A DNA stretch of 64,000 nt, taken from positions 3,162,001 to 3,226,000 of the forward strand of contig NZ_JADEXS020000001.1 in the NCBI RefSeq assembly GCF_015207005.2, in the 5' to 3' direction. Positions 9,011-16,166 of this stretch are shown one piece after another. The DNA is from Desmonostoc muscorum LEGE 12446. Its GTDB lineage: Bacteria > Cyanobacteriota > Cyanobacteriia > Cyanobacteriales > Nostocaceae. The position numbers and the translations under genes are program-made. Every line of letters begins with the position of its first letter. Within the stretch, counting starts at the first letter, position 1. Below the pieces are notes generated by a model. It searched no databases, had not been told where the DNA came from, and saw only the letters and a program-made list of their open reading frames with translations.

Positions 9011-10372
9011 ATGGTAGTTGTAGCAATTCTAGCAGCCGGACGCGGCACACGAATGAAATCAAGCTTACCCAAGGTTTTACACTCTTTGGGTGGGCGATCG
9101 CTAGTAGAGAGAGTTCTCAAAAGTGTAGAACCTCTTTCACCCTCACGGCGAATCGTAATTGTAGGGTATCAGTCCGAGGAAGTGAAAGCTGCTATGCATT
9201 CAATCCCCAACTTGGAGTTTGTCGAACAGACTGTGCAATTAGGAACAGGTCATGCCATCCAGCAATTACTTCCCTACTTAGAAGATTACACTGGGGATTT
9301 GCTGGTACTCAACGGCGATTTACCGTTGATACGTAGTGAAACCCTTCAGCAGATGTTACAAACTCACGCCCAAAATCAGAACGCCGCCACAATTCTCACC
9401 TCACACCTACCAGACGCCACAGGTTACGGGCGCGTTTTTTGTAACGATGAAAATATTGTCCAGCAAATGGTTGAACACAAGGATTGTACTCCTGCCCAAA
9501 GAGAAAATCACCGAATTAACGCCGGCGTTTATTGCTTTCGCTGGGAAAATTTGGCTAAGGTACTCCCTCACCTACAGGCAAACAATGCCCAAAAAGAATA
9601 TTATCTAACTGATGCCGTGACTCAAGTTGGACAAGTGATGGCAGTGGATGTAAAAGATGATCAAGAAATTCTTGGCATCAACGATCGCCTGCAACTGGCA
9701 ACAGCTTACGAAATTTTGCAAAAGCGAGTCAAGGAAAAATGGATGCTAGCAGGTGTCACCCTTGTTGACCCTGTAAGTATAACTATCGATGAAACAGTGG
9801 AGTTACAGCCAGATGTAATTATTGAACCCCAAACTCATCTGCGCGGAAATACGGTGATTCAAACAGGAAGTCACATTGGCCCAGGGAGTTTAATTGAAAA
9901 TAGCCAGTTGGCTGAAAATGTCACAGTGCAGTACTCAGTGGTTACAGATAGCACTGTACAAGCAGGTAGTCGAATTGGCCCCTATGCCCATTTGCGGGGT
10001 CACGTACAAGTGGGTGCTGGTTGTCGTGTGGGGAACTTTGTGGAATTAAAAAATACGCAGTTAGGCGATCGCACAAATGCAGCACATTTGTCGTATTTAG
10101 GCGATAGTGTTATCGGTAATCAGGTGAATATTGGTGCAGGTACAATTACTGCCAATTATGATGGCGTGAAGAAACACCATACTAAAATAGGCGATCGCAC
10201 TAAAACAGGTTCCAATAGTGTTTTAGTTGCTCCAGTTACCTTGGGTAATGATGTCTACGTAGCTGCTGGTTCCACGATCACAGAAGATGTTCCTGATGAT
10301 GCTTTGGCCATCGCTCGTAGTCGTCAGGTGGTTAAACTAGGTTGGCGTAGAAAGAATCAACTTGGAGGGTAA
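9011..10372 (+). CDS. glmU: Bifunctional GlmU: GlcN-1-P acetyltransferase / GlcNAc-1-P uridylyltransferase
   Basis: The 453-residue protein has the full two-domain layout. Residues 5-22 ([18 protein letters not shown]) form the nucleotidyltransferase signature with R11 and K21, followed by GTGHAIQQ and NGDLPL. The C-terminal half from about 250 is a left-handed beta helix of hexapeptide repeats ([27 protein letters not shown]) ending with the acetyl-CoA region [14 protein letters not shown] and [12 protein letters not shown]. It makes UDP-GlcNAc from glucosamine-1-phosphate, acetyl-CoA and UTP in the cytosol for peptidoglycan and lipopolysaccharide. Length equals the family norm. It converges with the urease operon across a shared hairpin. 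Confidence 0.97.
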   Translation: MVVVAILAAGRGTRMKSSLPKVLHSLGGRSLVERVLKSVEPLSPSRRIVIVGYQSEEVKAAMHSIPNLEFVEQTVQLGTGHAIQQLLPYLEDYTGDLLVLNGDLPLIRSETLQQMLQTHAQNQNAATILTSHLPDATGYGRVFCNDENIVQQMVEHKDCTPAQRENHRINAGVYCFRWENLAKVLPHLQANNAQKEYYLTDAVTQVGQVMAVDVKDDQEILGINDRLQLATAYEILQKRVKEKWMLAGVTLVDPVSITIDETVELQPDVIIEPQTHLRGNTVIQTGSHIGPGSLIENSQLAENVTVQYSVVTDSTVQAGSRIGPYAHLRGHVQVGAGCRVGNFVELKNTQLGDRTNAAHLSYLGDSVIGNQVNIGAGTITANYDGVKKHHTKIGDRTKTGSNSVLVAPVTLGNDVYVAAGSTITEDVPDDALAIARSRQVVKLGWRRKNQLGG

Positions 10373-10415
10373 AAGATGAAAGGTGAAGCATGAAGATACT
10401 TCACGCTTCATCTTT
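10372..10415. terminator. Two-way hairpin between glmU and ureB
   Basis: AAAGATGAAAGGTGAAG (10372-10388) pairs with CTTCACGCTTCATCTTT (10398-10414), an imperfect 17-bp stem with a 9-10 nt loop, placed right after the glmU stop. It can terminate transcription from both sides of this convergent junction. Confidence 0.7.
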
Positions 10416-10494
10416 GTTGGCGCTAGCTAGCATTATAAATAGCGATCGCATTGTGCCAGTTGCGTAAGTCCTGATCATAAGGACGCTGAGGGTT

Positions 10495-10800
10495 TTAGAG
10501 ATTTCCATTAATTTTACCGTTGAAGCCGTAGACTTGGCGACTACCAACTAAAGGAACTAACGTCACTTCTTTTTCATCGCCTGGTTCAAAGCGAACTGCG
10601 GTGCCTGCCGGGATATCGAGGCGCATTCCTCGTGCTTGTTCTCTGTCAAAATTTAAAGCGTTGTTAACTTCATAAAAGTGAAAATGAGAACCGATTTGTA
10701 TGGGGCGATCGCCTGTATTTGATACTAATAATTTGATAGGATGACGACCAACATTTAGTTCTATTTCACCTTCTGGTGTAATAATTTCTCCAGGAATCAT
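10495..10800 (-). CDS. ureB: Urease beta subunit
   Basis: The 101-residue product matches UreB in length and sequence: [16 protein letters not shown] at the start, [18 protein letters not shown] in the middle, and [19 protein letters not shown] near the end. UreA, UreB and UreC form the nickel urease trimer in which UreB packs against the catalytic UreC. It is the last gene of the minus-strand order ureD-ureA-ureB, 21 bp after ureA. The usual next gene, ureC, is absent: 120 bp further on lies the end of glmU on the opposite strand. Confidence 0.96.
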   Translation of the reverse strand: MIPGEIITPEGEIELNVGRHPIKLLVSNTGDRPIQIGSHFHFYEVNNALNFDREQARGMRLDIPAGTAVRFEPGDEKEVTLVPLVGSRQVYGFNGKINGNL

Positions 10801-10821
10801 AATAGATTTAAAATTAAAAAA

Positions 10822-11124
10822 CTAACGAATTGGATTATGTACAGTTACTAACTTTGTGCCATCAGGGAAAGTTGCTTCTACTTGCACTTCATGTACCATT
10901 TCTGGTATTCCTTCCATCACATCATCCCGTGTTAACAATGTTGTGCCATAACTCATTAATTCAGCTACAGTTTGCCCATCTCTTGCACCTTCTAAAATAG
11001 CAGCAGAAATATAGGCAACTGCTTCAGGATAATTCAGTTTCAAACCTCTTTCTTTACGTCTTTCTGCTAATAAAGCAGCTGTAAAAATCAATAGCTTATC
11101 TTTTTCCTGTGGCGTCAATTGCAT
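10822..11124 (-). CDS. ureA: Urease gamma subunit
   Basis: The 100-residue protein begins [23 protein letters not shown], carries [19 protein letters not shown], and ends with [22 protein letters not shown], all conserved in UreA. It is a structural subunit of urease, which hydrolyses urea to ammonia and carbamate in the cytosol. A GAGGAGGAGAT ribosome-binding site (minus strand, just upstream of 11124) precedes its start. It lies 21 bp after ureD, consistent with cotranscription. Confidence 0.97.
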   Translation of the reverse strand: MQLTPQEKDKLLIFTAALLAERRKERGLKLNYPEAVAYISAAILEGARDGQTVAELMSYGTTLLTRDDVMEGIPEMVHEVQVEATFPDGTKLVTVHNPIR

Positions 11125-11145
11125 TCTGATCTCCTCCTCTGTAGT

Positions 11146-11985
11146 TCAAACCTGCCACACTCTTGGTACACACTTACCACGATTCAAAAAAGAAACTCGC
11201 AGCAGCTGCCAAACATCAATAAACCAGTTTCTCACCTCAGATGTAGAATCACCGCGATATCGACACAATAATCCATGTTGTAATCGGCTAACACCTATTT
11301 CAGTGACACCATTTCCTAAAATTCGGATTTTTTCCACCATTTCTGGTGAAACTGCACCACCAAGCCAAACTAGACTACCTATGATTGGTTTTCCAGCCAA
11401 GCCGTAGGGACTGTGGAAAACTTCCTCGCTAGCTGGTAACCATTGCCGATCAATCCACAAAGGAACACCTTGTTGCCAGATTTCAGTATGCGATCGCCAT
11501 TCTCCCTTATCGAATTTCTCTCCTCTAGCACTGCGACCAAAGCGAGTAATTTCCCAGCCTAAAAAACTAGCCCCGGTTGCTAATTCTACCCGTAAATCTT
11601 GCTGATAAATCGCACCGTTAAATAAAATCGTTTCTTGGGGTAACCATTCTAAACAAGCACCAGTATCAACTTGTATCTGCGTGTTTTGTCTAGCTTGTAA
11701 GCCATTACTGCGATATATCTTACTAGCAGCCGCTGTAGTTATTAAGGCGTGTGTATGGGGTTGGAGGTGGATATGAGAGGACAAGCGATCGCCCCCCACA
11801 ACTCCCCCAGCCGTGTGTAAAATTACGCTATGACAAACCTTTTGCCCTTCTGGATAAAATGGTCGTTGCACCTTCAAAGGCGCTTGCTGGTGATTGTAAA
11901 TTAATTCCGTTGTGTTTTGGCGATCGGCGTAAACTAAATTCAGTTTGCCATGCCAACCTTCTGTAGTTTGTGAGTTACAAGTCAT
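11146..11985 (-). CDS. ureD: Urease accessory protein UreD
   Basis: The 279-residue product has the UreD core: HTAGGVVGGDRLS, TTAAASKIYRS, CLEWLPQETILFNGA and GWEITRFGRSARGE. UreD (UreH) is the scaffold that, with UreF and UreG, loads nickel into apo-urease. It heads the ureDAB string. Its start codon directly abuts the stop codon of the upstream methyltransferase gene (11985/11986), so the two may be read from one transcript. UreE, UreF, UreG and UreC are not in this window. Confidence 0.94.
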   Translation of the reverse strand: MTCNSQTTEGWHGKLNLVYADRQNTTELIYNHQQAPLKVQRPFYPEGQKVCHSVILHTAGGVVGGDRLSSHIHLQPHTHALITTAAASKIYRSNGLQARQNTQIQVDTGACLEWLPQETILFNGAIYQQDLRVELATGASFLGWEITRFGRSARGEKFDKGEWRSHTEIWQQGVPLWIDRQWLPASEEVFHSPYGLAGKPIIGSLVWLGGAVSPEMVEKIRILGNGVTEIGVSRLQHGLLCRYRGDSTSEVRNWFIDVWQLLRVSFLNRGKCVPRVWQV

Positions 11986-12768
11986 TTAATTAATTGCTTC
12001 GCCAAGGTGTACGCTAGTGCGATAAACCAGGTACACAAAACCACTTTCATCATGAAAATTCTGATATAATTCTTGAAAACTATCAATAAGTTTGTTGTCT
12101 GCTAAACCTTCATTAGGTAGATAAGAAACGCTTTTAGCTCGTCCAATAAGTCCAGTTAAATCTAACTGTTGTCTATAAGTAAAAATGTATTCGCGGATGT
12201 TGATAAAATGAGGAGTTGCTAACAGTGGCTCTACTGACTGCATCCTTGATTCTGCTGGGTGATTGTTAGATGCTTCGCGGACTATTCGGCTATATTCTGC
12301 CGTTAAAGCATCTTCTTGATCGCGGTTATTCCACACCACTGCTAAACGTCCTGATGGTTTTAAAATTCGATGAAATTCTGATAATGCTGGTTCTGGATTG
12401 AACCAATGGAAAGCTTGAAAACAAGTAACTAAATCAACAGATTTATCAGAAATGTTGGTAAATTCTGCTGTTCCATCACGAAACTCTACTAAAGGGTGTG
12501 GTTCTGCGGCTTCTCTCATGCTCGCATTTGGTTCAATGGCGATGACATTAACTCCACACTCTGCTAATAGTCTGGAACTAATTCCTGTACCTGCACCAAT
12601 ATCTGCTGCTACAATTTGTAAATTTTTATCTAATCCTTCCAAGATAATATCAATTGCCGCTGGGGGGTAGCTTGGTCGGTATTTGACATAATCTTCCGCT
12701 CTATCAGAAAATCGGTTGAGCGGGTTTAGGGTATGTAGAGGGGTTGTTTCAGAATTACTTTGATTCAT
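11986..12768 (-). CDS. Class I SAM-dependent methyltransferase (UbiE/type 11-like)
   Basis: The 260-residue protein starts with FSDRAEDYVKYRPSYP, a segment typical of this family, followed by SAM motif I VVAADIGAGTGISSRLLAE (about residues 52-70), acidic IEPN (motif II) and the FQAFHWFNPEPALSEFHRIL stretch that is standard in type 11 methyltransferases. The substrate cannot be told from sequence. The gene abuts ureD but there is no known functional link. A copy with its middle deleted sits at 15113-15314 in the same orientation. Confidence 0.85.
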   Translation of the reverse strand: MNQSNSETTPLHTLNPLNRFSDRAEDYVKYRPSYPPAAIDIILEGLDKNLQIVAADIGAGTGISSRLLAECGVNVIAIEPNASMREAAEPHPLVEFRDGTAEFTNISDKSVDLVTCFQAFHWFNPEPALSEFHRILKPSGRLAVVWNNRDQEDALTAEYSRIVREASNNHPAESRMQSVEPLLATPHFINIREYIFTYRQQLDLTGLIGRAKSVSYLPNEGLADNKLIDSFQELYQNFHDESGFVYLVYRTSVHLGEAIN

Positions 12769-12852
12769 GGATTTTTAGGCAAAAGAAAAAAAGATTAATT
12801 TTAGGCGCATTACATTTTTTACGTACCTTGCTGCCTTACCTGCAATTTATCA

Positions 12853-14139
12853 TTATTTTTTCGCCAAGATTACATAATCGTCTAATGTATAGCATGACTG
12901 ATACTTCTGATCGAAATATTGCTGTAGTATCAGATTCATATGTAATTGCTTTGGTAATCTTTCTTGGGCAAAATTACCAAAATCCTTACCACCTAAAGGT
13001 GTTCTTAAACCTGTAGAGGTTAAATATTTGTACCAAACTAACTCTAAGCCAAGCTCCTTAATTAATTTGTTCACCACCTGATTTTCTTGATTTTGGTCTT
13101 CTATTTGATAGGCATTGTAGGCTTTGAATAACTTTTTGTCCTGAACGATTAGCAAAACATAGCCTTGATTTTTTAAACTAGTGTTAAATATTTGTCTGTA
13201 GATATTATTTGCTTGATTTCTTTTAGCTGTATCTGTAAAAAAACAGTGAGAAATTACTATAAAATCGAAAAAGTTTTTGGGTAATTTGTTATATTGATCC
13301 TTCCAAGTCAAGAAGTCAGTAGTCACAAAGCGAAAGTAAGCATTTACAGGATTTATCAGCGATTCTATATATCGTCTCCAAAACTGAAGTCCTCGGAACT
13401 GAAAGGCATCTTGCTTTTCTAAAGAGTAGTAGGATATGTGCATCTGGGAAATAGGAAAAAAGTCACCACTACTTTGGAGAAGCAAAGCTAGACCATAAGC
13501 AACTGTTCCTGGACCTGCTGCAATATCAAGAATATTAATCTTAGTGGGTAATAAACCATCCTGGTAAATGAGAAACCAGGCTAAATATACACAATATACA
13601 TTTTCTAAAAAATATTTCATCAAGTAGACATGAGGTGTCAAACTAAAACGGTAATCTGGGTCTTGTCCAATTTTTAAGTTATTAATATCATCAAAAGCAT
13701 CTTCTAGCTTTCTAGCTAGCTGTTGATCCGGAATCTTACTCAATTCTTCTTGGAGATATTCAACTAGCCTGGATTCAAAATCATCAAATATACGTTGAAC
13801 AATTCCAGTAGCTTGGAGTTTATATTTATCGTGTTGAACTAAATGAAAATTTTTGGAAATGAATTTAATAAATTCTTCGTCTGGAGTTAAGAAATTATTA
13901 GTTACTTTCGGTGAATCTGTGATTTTTTTGCTTAAATTGGCAATTTCTCGTTTATCTTCTTTAGAATAACTTTCCAGTTGTAATTTGTCTCTAAATAATC
14001 TTTCCAGCCATGAGAATCTTGCACCTGATTTTTGAATTTCTTGCAAGAGTTGTACTGCACGTTGAGTATTTCCATTCCTTAGGGCTGATTTAAACTGCTG
14101 ACTTCGCCACCAATTGGCGATCAAATTATTCATAACCAA
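12853..14139 (-). CDS. Unknown protein with SAM-binding methyltransferase-like fold
   Basis: The 428-residue product has a helical N-terminal half (residues 1-180, many charged helices) and a Rossmann-like half with ILDIAAGPGTVAYGLALLLQ at 203-222, which fits SAM motif I, and NFFDFIVISHCFF at 289-301, which fits motif IV. The C-terminal end is rich in Lys, Gln and aromatic residues. I do not recognise a named family. Its start overlaps the end of the radical SAM gene by 14 bp, so the two are almost certainly one operon and probably one pathway. Possible roles (RNA, protein or small-molecule methylation) are not distinguishable here. Confidence 0.55.
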   Translation of the reverse strand: MVMNNLIANWWRSQQFKSALRNGNTQRAVQLLQEIQKSGARFSWLERLFRDKLQLESYSKEDKREIANLSKKITDSPKVTNNFLTPDEEFIKFISKNFHLVQHDKYKLQATGIVQRIFDDFESRLVEYLQEELSKIPDQQLARKLEDAFDDINNLKIGQDPDYRFSLTPHVYLMKYFLENVYCVYLAWFLIYQDGLLPTKINILDIAAGPGTVAYGLALLLQSSGDFFPISQMHISYYSLEKQDAFQFRGLQFWRRYIESLINPVNAYFRFVTTDFLTWKDQYNKLPKNFFDFIVISHCFFTDTAKRNQANNIYRQIFNTSLKNQGYVLLIVQDKKLFKAYNAYQIEDQNQENQVVNKLIKELGLELVWYKYLTSTGLRTPLGGKDFGNFAQERLPKQLHMNLILQQYFDQKYQSCYTLDDYVILAKK

Positions 14140-15046
14140 ATCCTTCTTTACCTTCTTTAATTTCTATGTTAGGAAGCTGAGAAACTAACTTTTCCTTAAA
14201 TTTTATGTAGCTTAATTGCTGGCGATCGTACCACCAAGCATATTTTTGCTTAATTTCCTCAGCCTCTTGGCGGGTTGAGGCTACAAGTGAACGGTGATGA
14301 CTGGGGTGAAAATCTTGAATTACAACTCTATCGGCAATAGCTAGTTTGTCAATGAAACTAGCTTCATCAGTTGGGAAAGTAGGCAGTAAAGGCGTAATAG
14401 TTATAGAAATTTTGGGAATAAAACCTTTGAAGTAATCAATACTTTGTTTAATTTTTATCAGGGCATTTAATCGAGATTTAATACTAGGCGATCGCGGTTC
14501 AAAATCCTTTCTCACTGATTCGCTACCAGTGGGAATGCTCATATTAATTCGCAAGCGCTGAAATCTTTGTAAATAATCAATATCTCTGACAAGAATTGGG
14601 CTGCGAGTTTGAATCACTAATGTCGGACGATAATCAAGCATTACTTCTAGCAACCTACGAGTCAGTTGATGTTTTGACTCCAGCGGTTGATAAGGATCTG
14701 TAACGCTACTCATGTAAATTATAGGAGGCTGGTGAGGATTTTTCTTGTACCAACTATCTAACTCTTTAGCTAAAATTTCAGCTGCATTTTCCTTAACAAT
14801 TACCCATTTACCCCAGTCAAGGCGCATTTTAGTATTAGGGCTAAACGCCGCAGCATAGCAATAACTACAGCCGTATTGACAACCGCGATAAGGATTCAGG
14901 GTAAAATCATAAGCAGCGATAAAACCAGTAGCTTTCGTTAGCAGTGTTTTGGCATTTTGGAAATAAACATTGGCATCTCCAAACTTTTCTCTGACTAATT
15001 TGGTAGGAGTGCATTCGCAATAACCTTCATATTTTGGTTGTGCCAT
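14126..15046 (-). CDS. Radical SAM protein, SPL/Rv2578c-like family
   Basis: The 306-residue protein carries the 4Fe-4S radical SAM motif C56-x3-C60-x2-C63 in YRGCQYGCSYCYA, followed by SSVTDPYQPLE (a beta-2 motif) and repeated strands of a TIM-like barrel (VIQTRSPILVRDIDYL, INMSIPTGSESVRKDFEPR). This pattern matches the spore-photoproduct-lyase-like group often named Rv2578c family. The chemistry is unknown, but such enzymes generate a 5'-deoxyadenosyl radical. The overlap with the next gene suggests a joint role with the predicted methyltransferase. Confidence 0.82.
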   Translation of the reverse strand: MAQPKYEGYCECTPTKLVREKFGDANVYFQNAKTLLTKATGFIAAYDFTLNPYRGCQYGCSYCYAAAFSPNTKMRLDWGKWVIVKENAAEILAKELDSWYKKNPHQPPIIYMSSVTDPYQPLESKHQLTRRLLEVMLDYRPTLVIQTRSPILVRDIDYLQRFQRLRINMSIPTGSESVRKDFEPRSPSIKSRLNALIKIKQSIDYFKGFIPKISITITPLLPTFPTDEASFIDKLAIADRVVIQDFHPSHHRSLVASTRQEAEEIKQKYAWWYDRQQLSYIKFKEKLVSQLPNIEIKEGKEGFGYE

Positions 15047-15112
15047 GTGAATCCTGATATTTATTGAGAGTGAATTAACGCACCCTACTTATTATGATTC
15101 CCATTTTTATTT

Positions 15113-15314
15113 TTAAATTACTTCGCCAAGGTGTACGCTAGTGCGATAAACCAGGTACATAAAACCACTTTCATCACTGAAGCGCTGATATAATTATTTA
15201 AACCTCTCAATAATTTGTTGGTCAATATTTTACATAATCCTCTGCTCTATCAGAAAATCGGTTGAGTGGATTTAAGGTATCTAAGGCGATTGTTTCAGGA
15301 TTAATTTGGCTCAT
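15113..15314 (-). pseudogene. Internally deleted copy of the 11986-12768 methyltransferase
   Basis: The first 30 codons (MSQINPETIALDTLNPLNRF, then SDRAEDYVKY) and the last codons (SVHLGEAI-like, same DNA GTGTACGCTAGTGCGATAAA) of the intact methyltransferase gene are both present, joined at about 15217-15226, with some 580 bp of the middle missing. The two copies are in the same orientation and bracket the radical SAM/methyltransferase pair. The remnant cannot encode a working enzyme. Confidence 0.85.
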
Positions 15315-15432
15315 GGGTTTTGATGTCAAAGTTGAAGTGCGTAGGCGTAGCCCGTCGTAGACATCGCTATAATTCAGAAAAGCGATATCATAACAATTAA
15401 ACAGTTCTAAACAGTAACATTTATATACAATA

Positions 15433-15663
15433 ATGGAAAGATTGCTAAACATCCACATTGAGAAATTACCTGAAGGCGTTTATTTAGCAACATCTGATGA
15501 GCTTCAAGGTTTAGTAGCTCAAGGACGGACTGTTGCTGAAACTTTAGAAATTGCCCGTGATGTAGCACGTAAGTTATTAGAAGCACAATCTGAAGATCAA
15601 CAACTACATTATTTGCAACCAATAGCTGAACAATTTAACTATCCTTTAGTTATAGGTCAGTAG
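15433..15663 (+). CDS. hicB: HicB-family antitoxin
   Basis: The 76-residue protein LLNIHIEKLPEGVYLATSDE then LQGLVAQGRTVAETLEIARD matches the partial RNase H fold of HicB antitoxins, in which the order antitoxin-toxin is common in cyanobacteria. It should neutralise HicA. It is followed by a hicA-like reading frame whose coding sequence begins at the hicB stop. It lacks a separate DNA-binding domain, so autoregulation is unclear. Confidence 0.75.
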   Translation: MERLLNIHIEKLPEGVYLATSDELQGLVAQGRTVAETLEIARDVARKLLEAQSEDQQLHYLQPIAEQFNYPLVIGQ

Positions 15664-15863
15664 TCAACAGAGAGATTATCAAAATATTAAAAACCTTTGG
15701 TTTTGTTTTTCATCGTCAAGCCGCAGGGAGTCATGAAATCTGGTTTAATGCTGAAACTAATCGTTATACTACTATTCCCAATCATTCTGGTGATATGCCA
15801 GAGGGAACATTACACGCTATTTTAAAGCAAGCTGGTATTGAACCTGAAGATTTTCTTAATTGA
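15663..15863 (+). pseudogene. hicA: HicA-like mRNA interferase without a visible start codon
   Basis: An open frame of 66 codons reads REIIKILKTFGFVFHRQAAG then SHEIWFN, then NHSGDMPEGTLHAILKQAGI and ends EPEDFLN. This is a good HicA: a dsRNA-binding-like fold with the catalytic histidine in GSHEIW. No ATG, GTG or TTG occurs in frame between the preceding stop and the conserved core; the codons at the expected start are AGG TCA GTA GTC AAC. Either a rare start (ATT at 15675) is used or the 5' end has decayed. The core itself is intact. Confidence 0.6.
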
Positions 15864-16160
15864 AGAAGAATTCAGAAGTCAGAATTCAGAATCAAGACGC
15901 TCTCTACGAGACGCTAAAAGCGAACGGGGACTCGCTAACGTAACTCTTGGAGACGCTTTGCGAACGCTATCAGTTGGGGATTCAGACACGCGACTGATTG
16001 TACTCCTTAGGAGAACCCGTTGGCGCAGCCTCTCGCAGAGAAGGGTAGACCACTAAATTTTCAATTTAGTGGGGGTCTAAAAAGAGGTTATTCATCCGCC
16101 AGTCGTACATAATTCATTCTGAATTCTGACTCCTGACTCCTGAATTCTGTTCGATAAAAA
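15864..16160. repeat. Repeat island bounded by inverted GAATTCAG/TCAGAATTC blocks
   Basis: A run of GAATTCAGAAGTCAGAATTC at 15869-15890 is mirrored by TTCTGAATTCTGACTCCTGA near 16117-16150. Between them lie GC-rich ACGAGACGC/GCGAACGC repeats (15895-16040) and a hairpin CCACTAAATTTTCAATTTAGTGG at 16050-16072. The whole resembles a small non-autonomous repeat element; no transposase is present. Confidence 0.6.
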
Positions 16161-16166
16161 ATATTT

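Noticed and set aside
15838..16056. 72-codon ORF after hicA
   Set aside because: It reads through GC-rich repeats and GAATTCA units in a frame unlike hicA.
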